From CAYQNU01 sp964419055 (lineage in GTDB: Bacteria > Bacteroidota > Bacteroidia > Flavobacteriales_D > Parvicellaceae): a stretch of DNA of 64,000 bases. The notes under the pieces were generated by a model. It did not search any database, had not been told where the DNA came from, and saw nothing but the letters and a program-made list of their open reading frames with translations. The stretch lies in contig CAYQNU010000003.1 of assembly GCA_964419055.1 (NCBI GenBank), positions 124,001 to 188,000 of the forward strand. Direction: 5' to 3'. Of this stretch, positions 1-8,905 are shown one piece after another (position 1 is the stretch's first letter; each line of letters begins with the position of its first letter). The position numbers and the translations under genes are program-made.

Positions 1-2940
1 ACTTGTTTTGGTGCTTGTAATGGAACTGCATCAGTAGCTGTTTCAGGTGGAACTCCAAATTATACCTATCAATGGGATAATGCAGGATTTAGTACTACTT
101 CTGGCATCTCAAATTTATGCAATGGTACATACAACGTAATTATAACTGATGCCAATAATTGCCAAATTACAACATCCGTAAACATTACTCAACCTACTGA
201 TGTTAATATTTCAGCAACAATTACCAATTCAAATTGTGGTCAAAATAACGGTCAAATATGTGTAAATACATTTGGAGGAACATTCCCTTATGTATACCAA
301 TGGAATGATCCATTTACACAAACCACAGCTTGTGCGTCATCACTCAATGCAGGTTGTTATTTATTAACTATAACCGATGGTAATGCTTGTTTCAAAGACA
401 CCTTGTTATGTCTTAATGATATTGCAGGACCAACCGTAACTTTTGTTAATAGTGTAGACGTTAATTGTAATGGAAATCAAAACGGATTAGTAGAATTTAA
501 TGCGGTTGGTGGAACAGGCACTTTAACATTACAGTGGTTTAACAACTTAGGTGTTGTGATTCCTGCTGGAAATGGAAGTTCTTTGCTTACGAATCTAAAC
601 GGGGGTTGTTACACTTTTCAAGCAACCGATGCAGCTGGATGTATTGCTTCTTTAACCAATTGTATTACTGAGCCTAATGCTATTAATTCAGCTGTATTCC
701 CTTCAACTAATGTAACTTGTTTTAACGGATGTAATGGAACCGCTACTGTTAATGCGAATGGTGGCACTGCTCCTTATTCATTCAGTTGGAACAACCCTGG
801 AAATACTACAGCAGCAAGTGCAACTGGACTATGTGCTGGAACTTTTACAGCTACAGTGACCGATGCTAACAGTTGTTCAACTCAAAGTTCCATCACAATT
901 ACTCAACCACAACAATTACAAATAACAATTGTATCAACAGTTCGCCCATTGTGTTTTGGCGATTGTAATGGTGGAGCAACAATAGGAATTACAGGTGGAA
1001 CTCAACCGTATTTAATTTCTTGGTTAACAAATGGTGCGTCCGGATTAACCAATGGAGGTTTGTGTGCTGGTCAACATACGGTAGTGGTTACAGATGCAAA
1101 CGGATGCTCTGCTCAGATTGAAGTTCCCTTACAAGATCAACAACCATTGACAGTTGGTAACAGTATTGTTGGCGCAACTTGCAGTGCATGTAATGGATCG
1201 GTATCATTATCACCAAATGGTGGTGTACCCAATTATTCGTACAATTGGAATGGTGTAGGAACTGCAGTTGGTCAAATTGCCAACCAAGGACTTTGTCCAG
1301 GTAATGGAATAGTAACCGTTACTGATTTAAATGGATGTACATTTGATGTATCGTACACCGTTCCAGATGCTGGTTCGCCTGTAATTGATAATATGACCTT
1401 TACTTCTCCATCTTGTTTTGGTACAAGTAACGGTTCAGCAAGTGTTTTTGTTTCTCAAGGTACACCCGCATATACCTATTCTTGGAACGACCCATTCAGT
1501 CAAACTGTTGCAAATGCAGTTGCATTACCAGCTGGTAACTATTGTGTTTCGGTTACCGATCAAAATGGTTGTGCAACCTCAAATTGTATTAACGTGACAC
1601 AACCATCTGTTTTAGGGGCTGTTCCAGATATTTCTAGAACAATTTGTTTTGGCGAATCAACACAACTTTGGGCAAGCGGTCAAGGTGGAACATCGCCTTA
1701 TACAATCAACTGGACAACAGCTGGTTTATCAGGTGGCGGTCCTATAACTGTTAGCCCTACTTCTACTTCAAACTATTGTTTCACTGTTACGGATGCTAAT
1801 GGCTGTTTATCACCAAATGCTTGTATAACTATTACTGTGAGAGATCCTTTAGCTATTGATTTGATAGATGCAGTATCCTTGTGTACTGGATTGGATGTTG
1901 ATTTAGTTGCTACTGCCTCTGGAGGTGACCCTACTGGATATTCTTTCAGTTGGATTAATGCGGCAAATAACCAATCGATAACCGATGTTGAGGTAGGTGC
2001 TTCTTCTACCATTACCGTAGGTCCAACGGTACCTACAACTTATCAAGTAACGTTATCAGATGGTTGTTCAACCGATGCAATTGAAGAAGTTGATGTAATC
2101 ATATTAAATAATCCAGTAGCTTTCTTAAATGTGGCTGATTCAAACGGGTGCGAGCCATTCAATGCTCAGTTTACAATAAACACTGATATAGGTACCAACT
2201 TCTTGTTTGATGTAAATTGTGATGGAACTAATGAGGTAACTACTACAAACACTAACTTTAGTTACCTATTTGCAAATGAAGGATTATATGATATTTGTTT
2301 AGATGTGGTGAGTGCAGCAGGTTGTACGACTTCATTAAGTTACCCTGAACTGATTGAAGTGTATCCTTTACCTGTAGCTAATTTCACTCCAGACCCAAGT
2401 TCAACAACAATTTTAACACCGTATGTAACTTTCAATGATAATTCTATTGGAGGGACAACCTATAATTGGGACTTTGGTGATGGATTGACTGTTAATGGAC
2501 TAATTTCTTCTACAATTTTAGGAGTTGACCACACATCTGGACCTATGATTACACCAATACATACCTATGCAGATACAGGTATTTATGATGTTACATTAAC
2601 AGTTACAACCGAATATGGGTGTATCAATACTTACACCTATCCAATTGTTATTGACGGTGATTATGCATTCTATGTATCAAATGCATTTACACCGGATGGT
2701 GATGGAGTAAACGATACTTTCCGTCCAGACGGTATTGGTCTTGATCCTGACAATTATGAATTCTTGATCTTTAATAGATGGGGACAATTGATTTTTGAAT
2801 CCTACAATCCGAACACATCGTGGGATGGTACTTTCAATGGAGTTGAATCCCAACAAGACGTCTATGTTTGGAAAATTAAAACGAAAGATCACACCAAAAA
2901 AGAACGTGAATATTATGGTCACGTCACTTTAGTTAGATAA
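1..2940 (+). CDS. SprB-repeat adhesin with T9SS type B sorting domain, 5' end missing
   Basis: The frame is open from base 1, so the gene begins left of the window; about 979 codons are visible. Most of it is a tandem array of SprB-like repeats with the pattern C-x-G-x-x-N-G followed by GGT-x-P-Y-x-(Y/F)-x-W and a D-x-N/Q-G-C turn, spaced roughly 80-90 residues. Near the end there is a PKD-like stretch (NWDFGDG, about base 2470). The last 85 residues form a gliding-motility-associated C-terminal domain (FTPDGDGVNDTF, IFNRWGQLIFES, WDGTFNG, Y.GHVTLVR), which is the type B signal for the type IX secretion system. By family knowledge such proteins are surface adhesins moved or anchored by T9SS; the ligand cannot be told. 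The downstream gene is separated by a hairpin terminator. Identification of the domains is firm, the individual role is not. Confidence 0.9.
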   Translation, partial: TCFGACNGTASVAVSGGTPNYTYQWDNAGFSTTSGISNLCNGTYNVIITDANNCQITTSVNITQPTDVNISATITNSNCGQNNGQICVNTFGGTFPYVYQWNDPFTQTTACASSLNAGCYLLTITDGNACFKDTLLCLNDIAGPTVTFVNSVDVNCNGNQNGLVEFNAVGGTGTLTLQWFNNLGVVIPAGNGSSLLTNLNGGCYTFQATDAAGCIASLTNCITEPNAINSAVFPSTNVTCFNGCNGTATVNANGGTAPYSFSWNNPGNTTAASATGLCAGTFTATVTDANSCSTQSSITITQPQQLQITIVSTVRPLCFGDCNGGATIGITGGTQPYLISWLTNGASGLTNGGLCAGQHTVVVTDANGCSAQIEVPLQDQQPLTVGNSIVGATCSACNGSVSLSPNGGVPNYSYNWNGVGTAVGQIANQGLCPGNGIVTVTDLNGCTFDVSYTVPDAGSPVIDNMTFTSPSCFGTSNGSASVFVSQGTPAYTYSWNDPFSQTVANAVALPAGNYCVSVTDQNGCATSNCINVTQPSVLGAVPDISRTICFGESTQLWASGQGGTSPYTINWTTAGLSGGGPITVSPTSTSNYCFTVTDANGCLSPNACITITVRDPLAIDLIDAVSLCTGLDVDLVATASGGDPTGYSFSWINAANNQSITDVEVGASSTITVGPTVPTTYQVTLSDGCSTDAIEEVDVIILNNPVAFLNVADSNGCEPFNAQFTINTDIGTNFLFDVNCDGTNEVTTTNTNFSYLFANEGLYDICLDVVSAAGCTTSLSYPELIEVYPLPVANFTPDPSSTTILTPYVTFNDNSIGGTTYNWDFGDGLTVNGLISSTILGVDHTSGPMITPIHTYADTGIYDVTLTVTTEYGCINTYTYPIVIDGDYAFYVSNAFTPDGDGVNDTFRPDGIGLDPDNYEFLIFNRWGQLIFESYNPNTSWDGTFNGVESQQDVYVWKIKTKDHTKKEREYYGHVTLVR

Positions 2941-2950
2941 TTAACCTCTT

Positions 2951-2983
2951 AAAATCCTCGAAAATATTCGGGGATTTTTTTTT
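2951..2983 (+). terminator. Rho-independent terminator after the SprB-repeat gene
   Basis: An inverted repeat AAAATCCTCG / CGGGGATTTT (one G-T pair) with a loop of six bases is followed by a run of T. It starts 11 bases after the stop codon of the adhesin gene. Confidence 0.8.
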
Positions 2984-2998
2984 ACGTAAAAATACTGA

Positions 2999-3028
2999 TT
3001 AAGCTTTTTAGAATTACTCATAGATTTG
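2999..3028 (+). promoter_or_regulatory. Putative Bacteroidota promoter of the WG-repeat gene
   Basis: TTA, 19 bases, TAGATTTG (3021-3028) matches the Bacteroidota consensus TTG-N17-23-TAnnTTTG with one mismatch. It overlaps a possible TTG start at 3026, so translation is expected to begin at the ATG at 3053, about 20 bases after the predicted transcription start. Confidence 0.55.
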
Positions 3029-3052
3029 CACTCTAATCAAAACAAATCTACT

Positions 3053-5239
3053 ATGAAGTTGCTCTTAGTTATACTTTGCCTAATTACAAGTTCGCTCCTA
3101 TTTGCTCAAGATTTAGTTCTTACTCAAGATAAAAAAGGGAGATGGGGAGTAAATGATTTAAATAGAAAAAAAGTTATTCCTTGTAAATATGATAAAATGG
3201 AGTTAATTGTCAATTTTAATAATCAAGTAATTTTAATTAAAGTTCAATTAAATGATACCAGTTATTTTATAGACAGAAATGATGATTTAGTAGATCCTGA
3301 ACTAGTAAAATTCAAAAAAGATAATAAAATTGGATTTGGCATTATGACCAATGGTATGATAACTGTAGTTATACCTGCAGAATATGAGGCAATTTCAAAT
3401 GATTTTAATGAAGGATTAGCAAGTGTTTATAAGAACGGAAGTTGGATGGTAATTGATAAAACAGGAAACTTAGTAATTCCAATGAAAAAGTTTGGTTATA
3501 TTAGTGTTTTTTATTCTAATGGTTTAATTCCCGTTTGTGATTGGGCCGAACTCAATAAGTATGGATCTTTGGATGGGAAAAGAGGCAAATGGGGATATGC
3601 TGATAAAAATGGTAATTTAGCCATTAAATTTCAGTATGATTTAGCTTCTTATTTTTCTGAAGAACGTGCTATTGTTGAAGTCGGTAATAAATTTGGTTTT
3701 ATCAATACCAAAGGAGATCAAATTGTTGAACCAATTTATGATGCTGCTTATTCATATCATGAGGGTTTGGCTGGTGTGAGAATAGGAAAATACCAATCAA
3801 ATCTAGAAAGCAATTGGGGATTTATTGATTTGTCTGGAAAAGTGGTAATCCCTTTTGATTTTGATTTTGTTGACCCTGAAGGATTTAAAAATGGCAAAAT
3901 TAAAGTCAGATCAAATGGAGAATTTTTTATGATTGATAAAACGGGCAAACGAACAAATGATTTTGTTTCTACACCAGAATTTTATTCCAGTAATGAAAAT
4001 TTAGTAGTTTATAAAAATATGAAAGGCTACTTTGGAATAAAAAACGAATACGGAAAAGTATTTGTTAATGCCACCTTTACGAGCATAAAAAAAGATATTG
4101 TTTCTGGTGTTTATATTGCTAAAAAAGAATCAAAATGGCAGTTAATGAGCTCGAAAGGTATAGAAATAACACCTCTAAAATATACAAATATTCAAAGTTT
4201 GAACTATGGCACTTTTAATGGACAAGGTTACTTTTCTTTCCAAACAGAAGAAAGTATTGAATCTCCTGCTAAATGGGGTCTAATGAATCACGAAGGTAAA
4301 GAAATAACCGTCCCACAATTTGAATCTATTCTTGACAAAGGGGAAGATTTTTTTGCGGTTAAAATAAATGAAAAATGGGGCTACATTAATATTAATGGTC
4401 AAAAAATTATAGATTGTAAATATGACTTAGCAAATAAATTTAGTGGTGGTGAGGCTTTTGTAAGAATTGGGAAAGAGCATTATTACATTGATAAAACAGG
4501 TAAACGAATAACAGGTAAAGGGAATCAATTAACAAATGCAGTATTAACTTTTGATAATACTAACAGAAATTACAGTGTTTTTGCAAATTATGATCGACAA
4601 GTTTATGGCTTATGTGAAGAGGATAATCTTTCAAAGGTTATAACTAATGCTAAATATTCTTACATTTTACCCTATTCACCTTTTAATGATTTAATCATTG
4701 TGAATAACGGATGCAGTTTAACCCAATATGCGGATCTACCATTAGGGGGAAAGTATGGAATTGTTGATTCTCAAGGGAAAGAATTGGTCTCACCTAAATA
4801 TGATTGGATTGGAGATTTCTATTTCGCTAATTCACCTGTGGTAGCTATTGGAGTTAAACAAAAAGTTGTTTGGCAAGAATTTGAAACATTGCTTACGTAT
4901 GAAGGAAAATGGGGCGCTATTAATGAAAAGGGCATTGAAGTGATACCTTTAATACACAATTGCGTAATTGGATACGCACTTGAAATTTCCGAAAATGAAT
5001 TTCAATATTATTATGCTTGTAATAAAGGTGGTACTTGGAAAAATGGCATTCAAACTGAAGGGGATGTGTATGAATCTTATTTTATTGAAGGCGGAAATTG
5101 GGCTTTATTTGATGTCCAAGGGAAACAACTTTTAAATTTTGAATTTGATGATATCAATTTTGATAATGGCGAAATAAATGTTGTTAAAGATGGGAAAAAA
5201 GGTATTTATAATTCAATCCAAAACAAAATAAATTGGTAA
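3053..5239 (+). CDS. Secreted WG-repeat protein
   Basis: A 728-residue protein with a signal peptide (MKLLLVILCLITSSLLFAQ, cleavage near residue 19-20). The rest is built from about 14 WG beta repeats, recognisable as K-W-G/x-(Y/F/L)-(I/M)-(D/N)-x-x-G-K units, for example KWGYADKNGN, NWGFIDLSGK, KWGLMNHEGK, KWGYININGQ and KWGAINEKG. WG repeats form beta structures in many exported bacterial proteins of unknown function. No C-terminal T9SS sorting domain is visible, so it is probably periplasmic or exported another way (inference). The ATG at 3053 is chosen over an in-frame TTG at 3026 because the latter lies inside the predicted promoter. The next gene is convergent. No catalytic motif was seen. 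Confidence 0.85.
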   Translation: MKLLLVILCLITSSLLFAQDLVLTQDKKGRWGVNDLNRKKVIPCKYDKMELIVNFNNQVILIKVQLNDTSYFIDRNDDLVDPELVKFKKDNKIGFGIMTNGMITVVIPAEYEAISNDFNEGLASVYKNGSWMVIDKTGNLVIPMKKFGYISVFYSNGLIPVCDWAELNKYGSLDGKRGKWGYADKNGNLAIKFQYDLASYFSEERAIVEVGNKFGFINTKGDQIVEPIYDAAYSYHEGLAGVRIGKYQSNLESNWGFIDLSGKVVIPFDFDFVDPEGFKNGKIKVRSNGEFFMIDKTGKRTNDFVSTPEFYSSNENLVVYKNMKGYFGIKNEYGKVFVNATFTSIKKDIVSGVYIAKKESKWQLMSSKGIEITPLKYTNIQSLNYGTFNGQGYFSFQTEESIESPAKWGLMNHEGKEITVPQFESILDKGEDFFAVKINEKWGYININGQKIIDCKYDLANKFSGGEAFVRIGKEHYYIDKTGKRITGKGNQLTNAVLTFDNTNRNYSVFANYDRQVYGLCEEDNLSKVITNAKYSYILPYSPFNDLIIVNNGCSLTQYADLPLGGKYGIVDSQGKELVSPKYDWIGDFYFANSPVVAIGVKQKVVWQEFETLLTYEGKWGAINEKGIEVIPLIHNCVIGYALEISENEFQYYYACNKGGTWKNGIQTEGDVYESYFIEGGNWALFDVQGKQLLNFEFDDINFDNGEINVVKDGKKGIYNSIQNKINW

Positions 5240-5275
5240 TCTTATTTAGTAAGTTATAAAAAATGTCTGATTAGA

Positions 5276-6937
5276 TTATATATTAAGTACACTTAAAATA
5301 TTATCGGCCACTCTAAAAGCATTAGCATAAATTGTCCAAGTATAGGTTACGCTGCCTCCCGTTGGCATAAAACTGCCATCTGTAATATATAAATTTTCAA
5401 CTTCATGGGCTTTACAGTTTTTATCCAAAACAGATGTTTTGGGGTCATTGCCAAATCGACAACCTCCAGCCATCAAATTGACAGATGGATAGTCTGAAAT
5501 GTTCCAAGTTATCGATTCACATCCCATTTTTTCCAAAATTTTGGAAGCTTTCTGTGCAATATACTCCCCTATTTGTTTATCTTTTTCATAGGCTCCCAAC
5601 CAAACTTTTGCAACGGAATCACCCCATTTATCTTTTTTCGTTTCGTCTAACTCAACAAAACAATTATCGTGCGGTGTCCAATCAACAAATATTTCGAATT
5701 TTAACTTTTGGCTTTTGGTGAAATATGAAACCATTTTATTCTTTAATTCCATTCCATAAACCAACCTACTCCCATCCCACTTTAGCTTATTCGCTTTTGA
5801 CACAGGATTGGCATGTTCCCACAAAAAATCAACAGTTCCACCTTTAATTGGTCCTTCTCCAAACAAAGCATCGTTGATCTCATACCATTGTTGAGTGGCT
5901 CTATTTACAAATAATCCAGGTATATGAAAAGCTTCCGCTTCTTCTTTTGTATAGTGGACATAGTTTACCAATCCTGAGCCCACACCTCCTGCCGAAAAAA
6001 GTAAGTTTTTACCCACTTGTCCGTTGTTATTCGCTAATCCATTTTCAAACTCTGGGTTTTTACTTGACAACAATAATCGGGAGGTTTCTACGGCTTGCGC
6101 AGCCACAACAAATATACGGGCAGAAACCTTTTGAAGTGCACCCACTTCATCGTGATAATGCGCTTCGATTACCTTGCCTTGTCCATCTGTTTTTAGAAAA
6201 AATACTTTAGAATGCGGTCTTATTTCACAATTACCTGTTTTTACAGCATCGTTTAACAAAGCAGCTCGCCCACTTCCTTTGGCGTCAGATGAACAACCAT
6301 AACTTCCACAATAATTTGAATAATAACAACTCTTACGATCTCCTTTTGGTTGCGACAAGATAGCCCTTGCCACAGGAAAACTAGAGATAGCGAGTTCTTG
6401 ACAAGCTTTATCAATGTATTCCGTAATCTTGTTTTCGCCTAATTTTGGATAAGGAAATTGATTTACACTTCGAGGTTCCTGAGCCACATGACCTACCACT
6501 TCTCCAGAAACCCCAATTTCAGTTTCTACTTTTGAATAATAGGGCTCTAACTCTTCATACGAAATAGGCCAATCTACCGTGTTGCATTTTTCATCTGCTC
6601 CGTAGGTACTTTTTAATTTAAAATCAGTTGGTTTCATTCGGTGAAAATAGCCGCTCATTAGATTTGAAGAGCCTCCTACCATATTACCATTCCACAAACC
6701 AGCTGTTGATTCTACCCATTCTCCTGCTTCATTTTTACGAACAATAGTATGGTACTCATCCGCCACTTTGGGAACATACATTTGATGACGGGTTACCACG
6801 TTTTCATCTTTAAAAAATTGATCTGTTTTTATCCAAGGTCCTTTTTCGAGAACAACAACCTTATATCCTGCTTTTGAAAGCACACTGGCAACAGGTGAGG
6901 CTCCTGCGCCACTACCTATTATGCACACATCAATCAT
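5276..6937 (-). CDS. GMC family FAD-dependent oxidoreductase
   Basis: 553 residues. An N-terminal Rossmann FAD-binding motif is at residues 8-13 (GSGAGA) followed by VVLEKGPW, and the C-terminal GMC segment is recognisable (GGCRFGNDPKTSVLD, then NLYITDGSFMPTGGSV). It therefore oxidises an alcohol or sugar hydroxyl with FAD. It is partnered with the gene just upstream, a gluconate 2-dehydrogenase subunit 3 family protein; the two reading frames overlap by 8 bases, so they are translated together. In related membrane dehydrogenases the large flavoprotein and the small subunit form a complex delivering electrons to a cytochrome or quinone. No cytochrome c subunit gene is adjacent. No signal peptide is seen on the large subunit; export would need the partner (inference). 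The substrate is unknown. Confidence 0.85.
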   Translation of the reverse strand: MIDVCIIGSGAGASPVASVLSKAGYKVVVLEKGPWIKTDQFFKDENVVTRHQMYVPKVADEYHTIVRKNEAGEWVESTAGLWNGNMVGGSSNLMSGYFHRMKPTDFKLKSTYGADEKCNTVDWPISYEELEPYYSKVETEIGVSGEVVGHVAQEPRSVNQFPYPKLGENKITEYIDKACQELAISSFPVARAILSQPKGDRKSCYYSNYCGSYGCSSDAKGSGRAALLNDAVKTGNCEIRPHSKVFFLKTDGQGKVIEAHYHDEVGALQKVSARIFVVAAQAVETSRLLLSSKNPEFENGLANNNGQVGKNLLFSAGGVGSGLVNYVHYTKEEAEAFHIPGLFVNRATQQWYEINDALFGEGPIKGGTVDFLWEHANPVSKANKLKWDGSRLVYGMELKNKMVSYFTKSQKLKFEIFVDWTPHDNCFVELDETKKDKWGDSVAKVWLGAYEKDKQIGEYIAQKASKILEKMGCESITWNISDYPSVNLMAGGCRFGNDPKTSVLDKNCKAHEVENLYITDGSFMPTGGSVTYTWTIYANAFRVADNILSVLNI

Positions 6938-7571
6938 TTTGATTGGTATTTATAGCTGTTAAATAATGAGGGTATTTATAGGCTTCTGTAATTCGAGGTT
7001 GTCCAGATGCGTGATGTAGCCAATTCCAACCCATTTCATTTGTGTTGCCACCGTAGATAGGATCTAATAGTAATGCTTCAAAAATCAACGTCAATAATCT
7101 ACCTAAAAAATTCTTATGTTCTTTTATTTCAGCAGCTTGCTTCACTAATTTTTCCCAATCTTGAGGAGTGTAATCATAACAATTGGGTGTACTCAGAGAA
7201 ATTTCATTAGAAAACGAAATGAGTTTCTTGAGTCCCTCAATAAAATACTCTTTATCAGATTGAGCTAACAACGAATCAGAAAGATAAGCAACTGCGTATC
7301 CGTGCGCATTAATATCTGCAGCACTTGGTCCATTGCCATCTGCTGGAAATAATATATTTTGAATGTAAAATAAAACGTGCATTTCCTTATCTGTAAAAAC
7401 ACCTTTACCATCTAAGTGAGGTTGTTCATTTATTTGACAACTTGTTAAAAAAGGAAAATGAAGTGCCGTAGCGCCTAAAATAACATTTCGAATAAAAACT
7501 CTCCTTGAATTATGCCAAAGCTCCTCTTCTTCTGAGGTTAGTATTTCGTCATTTTCAGTAGAGTATTTCAT
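6930..7571 (-). CDS. Gluconate 2-dehydrogenase subunit 3 family protein
   Basis: 213 residues. Near residues 23-46 there is a twin-arginine-like signal (RRVFIRNVILGATALHFPFLTSC) that also ends in a lipobox-like LTSC, so it may be a Tat-exported lipoprotein. The rest matches the small helical subunit 3 of gluconate-type dehydrogenases (FTDKEMHVLFYIQNILFPADGNGPSAADIN, then GWNWLHHASGQPR). It lies directly upstream of the GMC flavoprotein with an 8-base overlap, the usual two-gene arrangement in Bacteroidota. Its likely job is to carry the flavoprotein across the membrane and hold it in the complex. An interaction partner for electron transfer is not encoded nearby. Confidence 0.8.
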   Translation of the reverse strand: MKYSTENDEILTSEEEELWHNSRRVFIRNVILGATALHFPFLTSCQINEQPHLDGKGVFTDKEMHVLFYIQNILFPADGNGPSAADINAHGYAVAYLSDSLLAQSDKEYFIEGLKKLISFSNEISLSTPNCYDYTPQDWEKLVKQAAEIKEHKNFLGRLLTLIFEALLLDPIYGGNTNEMGWNWLHHASGQPRITEAYKYPHYLTAINTNQND

Positions 7572-7600
7572 TTGGGTGATATATAAAAAAATAAAGATAC

Positions 7601-7638
7601 AAAAAAAGCCCTGACGTAAACGACAGGGCTTAAAAAAA
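7601..7638 (-). terminator. Terminator after the small lipoprotein gene
   Basis: The stem AAGCCCTG / CAGGGCTT (7606-7613 with 7624-7631) is flanked by A and T runs on both sides. On the minus strand it follows the lipoprotein stop codon and ends in TTTTTTT; it could work in both directions. It also lies just upstream of the oxidoreductase operon. Confidence 0.8.
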
Positions 7639-7663
7639 ATTTCCTTTTGGAAACTATCTTTAA

Positions 7664-7888
7664 TTACATAGCTGGTTCAGCAGCTGGAGCAGCTGTAGAA
7701 TCACCACCACAAGTAGTAGCAGGAGCTTCAACTGGAGCCTCAACTGGAGCTTCAACTGGAGCTTCTGGAGTTGTAGCAGCTGGAGTTTCTGTAGTTTCAG
7801 CAGCTTTCTCACCACAAGATGTCATTGTGAAAGAAGTAATTGCTACTAAAGATAGGATAGTTCCTAAAGTTCTTAAGTTCTTTTTCAT
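7664..7888 (-). CDS. Small Ala/Pro/Glu-rich lipoprotein
   Basis: A 74-residue protein beginning MKKNLRTLGTILSLVAITS with a lipobox ending in MTSC at about residue 25, so it is predicted to be lipidated. The mature part is almost entirely Ala, Pro, Glu and Thr with a tandem PVEA unit and ends in TTCGGDSTAAPAAEPAM; no enzymatic domain is present. The start at 7888 is preferred to an upstream in-frame ATG at 7963 because a consensus promoter (7920-7951) lies between them and because the signal peptide starts at 7888. The gene stands alone between its own promoter and terminator. Function unknown; a short, disordered cell-envelope protein is all that can be said. Confidence 0.75.
   Translation of the reverse strand: MKKNLRTLGTILSLVAITSFTMTSCGEKAAETTETPAATTPEAPVEAPVEAPVEAPATTCGGDSTAAPAAEPAM
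7722..7765. repeat. 12-bp tandem repeat in the lipoprotein gene
   Basis: About 3.6 copies of GGAGCTTCAACT (one copy has GGAGCCTCAACT) encode the repeated PVEA residues. This is a likely site of copy-number change by slippage. Confidence 0.8.
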
Positions 7889-7919
7889 TTTAAATAGGTT
7901 TTTAAGTTTAAATTCGATG

Positions 7920-7951
7920 CAAAGGTAAGGGAATAAAAATATCACTTCCAA
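7920..7951 (-). promoter_or_regulatory. Bacteroidota promoter of the small lipoprotein
   Basis: Read on the minus strand: TTG, 21 bases, TACCTTTG, an exact match to TTG-N17-23-TAnnTTTG. Predicted transcription starts about 25 bases before the ATG at 7888. Confidence 0.75.
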
Positions 7952-7993
7952 ATTTTCATTCAACTTTTTTAAATTACGGCTTTGATCAATAAT

Positions 7994-8875
7994 TTAATAT
8001 CCTGAACCTGCTCCGCCAATAACCTCAATAGGGTGCCATGTTGTTTTAACTTCTTGTAAATCAGTAATATAATATGGGTTCTCGTGCGTTTCGTGACTCC
8101 AATTTCCATCTGTTCTTAGGATAATTCTTTTAAGATTTTCAACAGAAAGCTGTTGAATTTCAGCAATTTCGGTTGTTAAATTATCACAAAACACCAAGGC
8201 ATTGATATCCATGTGGCTTGCAAACTGGTTTAGTAGCTCCTTTTTTTGACCCGTAATGATGTTCACTACACCCCCCGGCACATCTGAAGTTGCTAATACT
8301 TCTGACAAGGTGATTGCTGACAGCGGTAAATTTTCGGACGCCAAAACAACGCAGCAATTACCGCCTGCAATAACAGATGCAATGTTGGATACCAATCCAA
8401 TTAAGGCACTTTCAGCAGGAGCAATAATTCCAACAACACCCATAGGTTCTAGGGTGCTAAAATTGAAGTGGCTACTTGCCACAGGATTTACCGAACTAAA
8501 TACTTGTGTATATTTATCACACCATCCAGCATAATAAATCCATCTATCTATTGATAATTCTACTTCCTTATTAGCTTGTGGTTTACTCAACCCTTGTAGC
8601 ATCAATTCATCAATGAACTGTGCTTTTCTTCCTTCCATTACTTCTGCAATGCGATATAGTATTTGGCTTCGGTTATAAGCAGTTGCCATACGCCAGCCAC
8701 CTTGTGCCGAACGAGCAGCGACTACTGCATTTTTAACATCCTTTCTGGAGCCTAAGCAAATATTGCCTAACGGTTTTTTATTAATTGTTGGCTGGTAATA
8801 TCTCCCCGACTCGGTGCGAGGAAATTTACCTCCAATATATAATTTGTATGTTTTCAAAACTTCTAATCTAGACAT
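7994..8875 (-). CDS. Truncated aldehyde dehydrogenase-like protein, no catalytic cysteine
   Basis: 293 residues that match only the N-terminal, NAD-binding part of the aldehyde dehydrogenase superfamily (YKLYIGGKFPRTESGRYY, then LEPMGVVGIIAPAESALIGLVSNIASVIAGGNC, then VPGGVVNIITG). The catalytic domain with the nucleophilic Cys is missing, and the usual ELGGK segment is degenerate. It lies 30 bases downstream of a full-length aldehyde dehydrogenase in the same direction, so they form an operon. A full ALDH followed by a truncated catalytically dead ALDH is the domain order of ALDH16 proteins, so this may be the pseudo-domain of a split ALDH16 that binds the active partner (inference). There is no room downstream for a frameshifted remainder: only about 100 bases separate it from the lipoprotein gene. 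Confidence 0.8.
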   Translation of the reverse strand: MSRLEVLKTYKLYIGGKFPRTESGRYYQPTINKKPLGNICLGSRKDVKNAVVAARSAQGGWRMATAYNRSQILYRIAEVMEGRKAQFIDELMLQGLSKPQANKEVELSIDRWIYYAGWCDKYTQVFSSVNPVASSHFNFSTLEPMGVVGIIAPAESALIGLVSNIASVIAGGNCCVVLASENLPLSAITLSEVLATSDVPGGVVNIITGQKKELLNQFASHMDINALVFCDNLTTEIAEIQQLSVENLKRIILRTDGNWSHETHENPYYITDLQEVKTTWHPIEVIGGAGSGY

Positions 8876-8905
8876 AATTAATTCAAATTGTAGTAAAATC
8901 GATTA

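Noticed and set aside
7994..8875. Truncated ALDH as a sequencing frameshift
   Set aside because: Only about 100 bases lie between its stop and the next gene, so no catalytic half is present in any frame.
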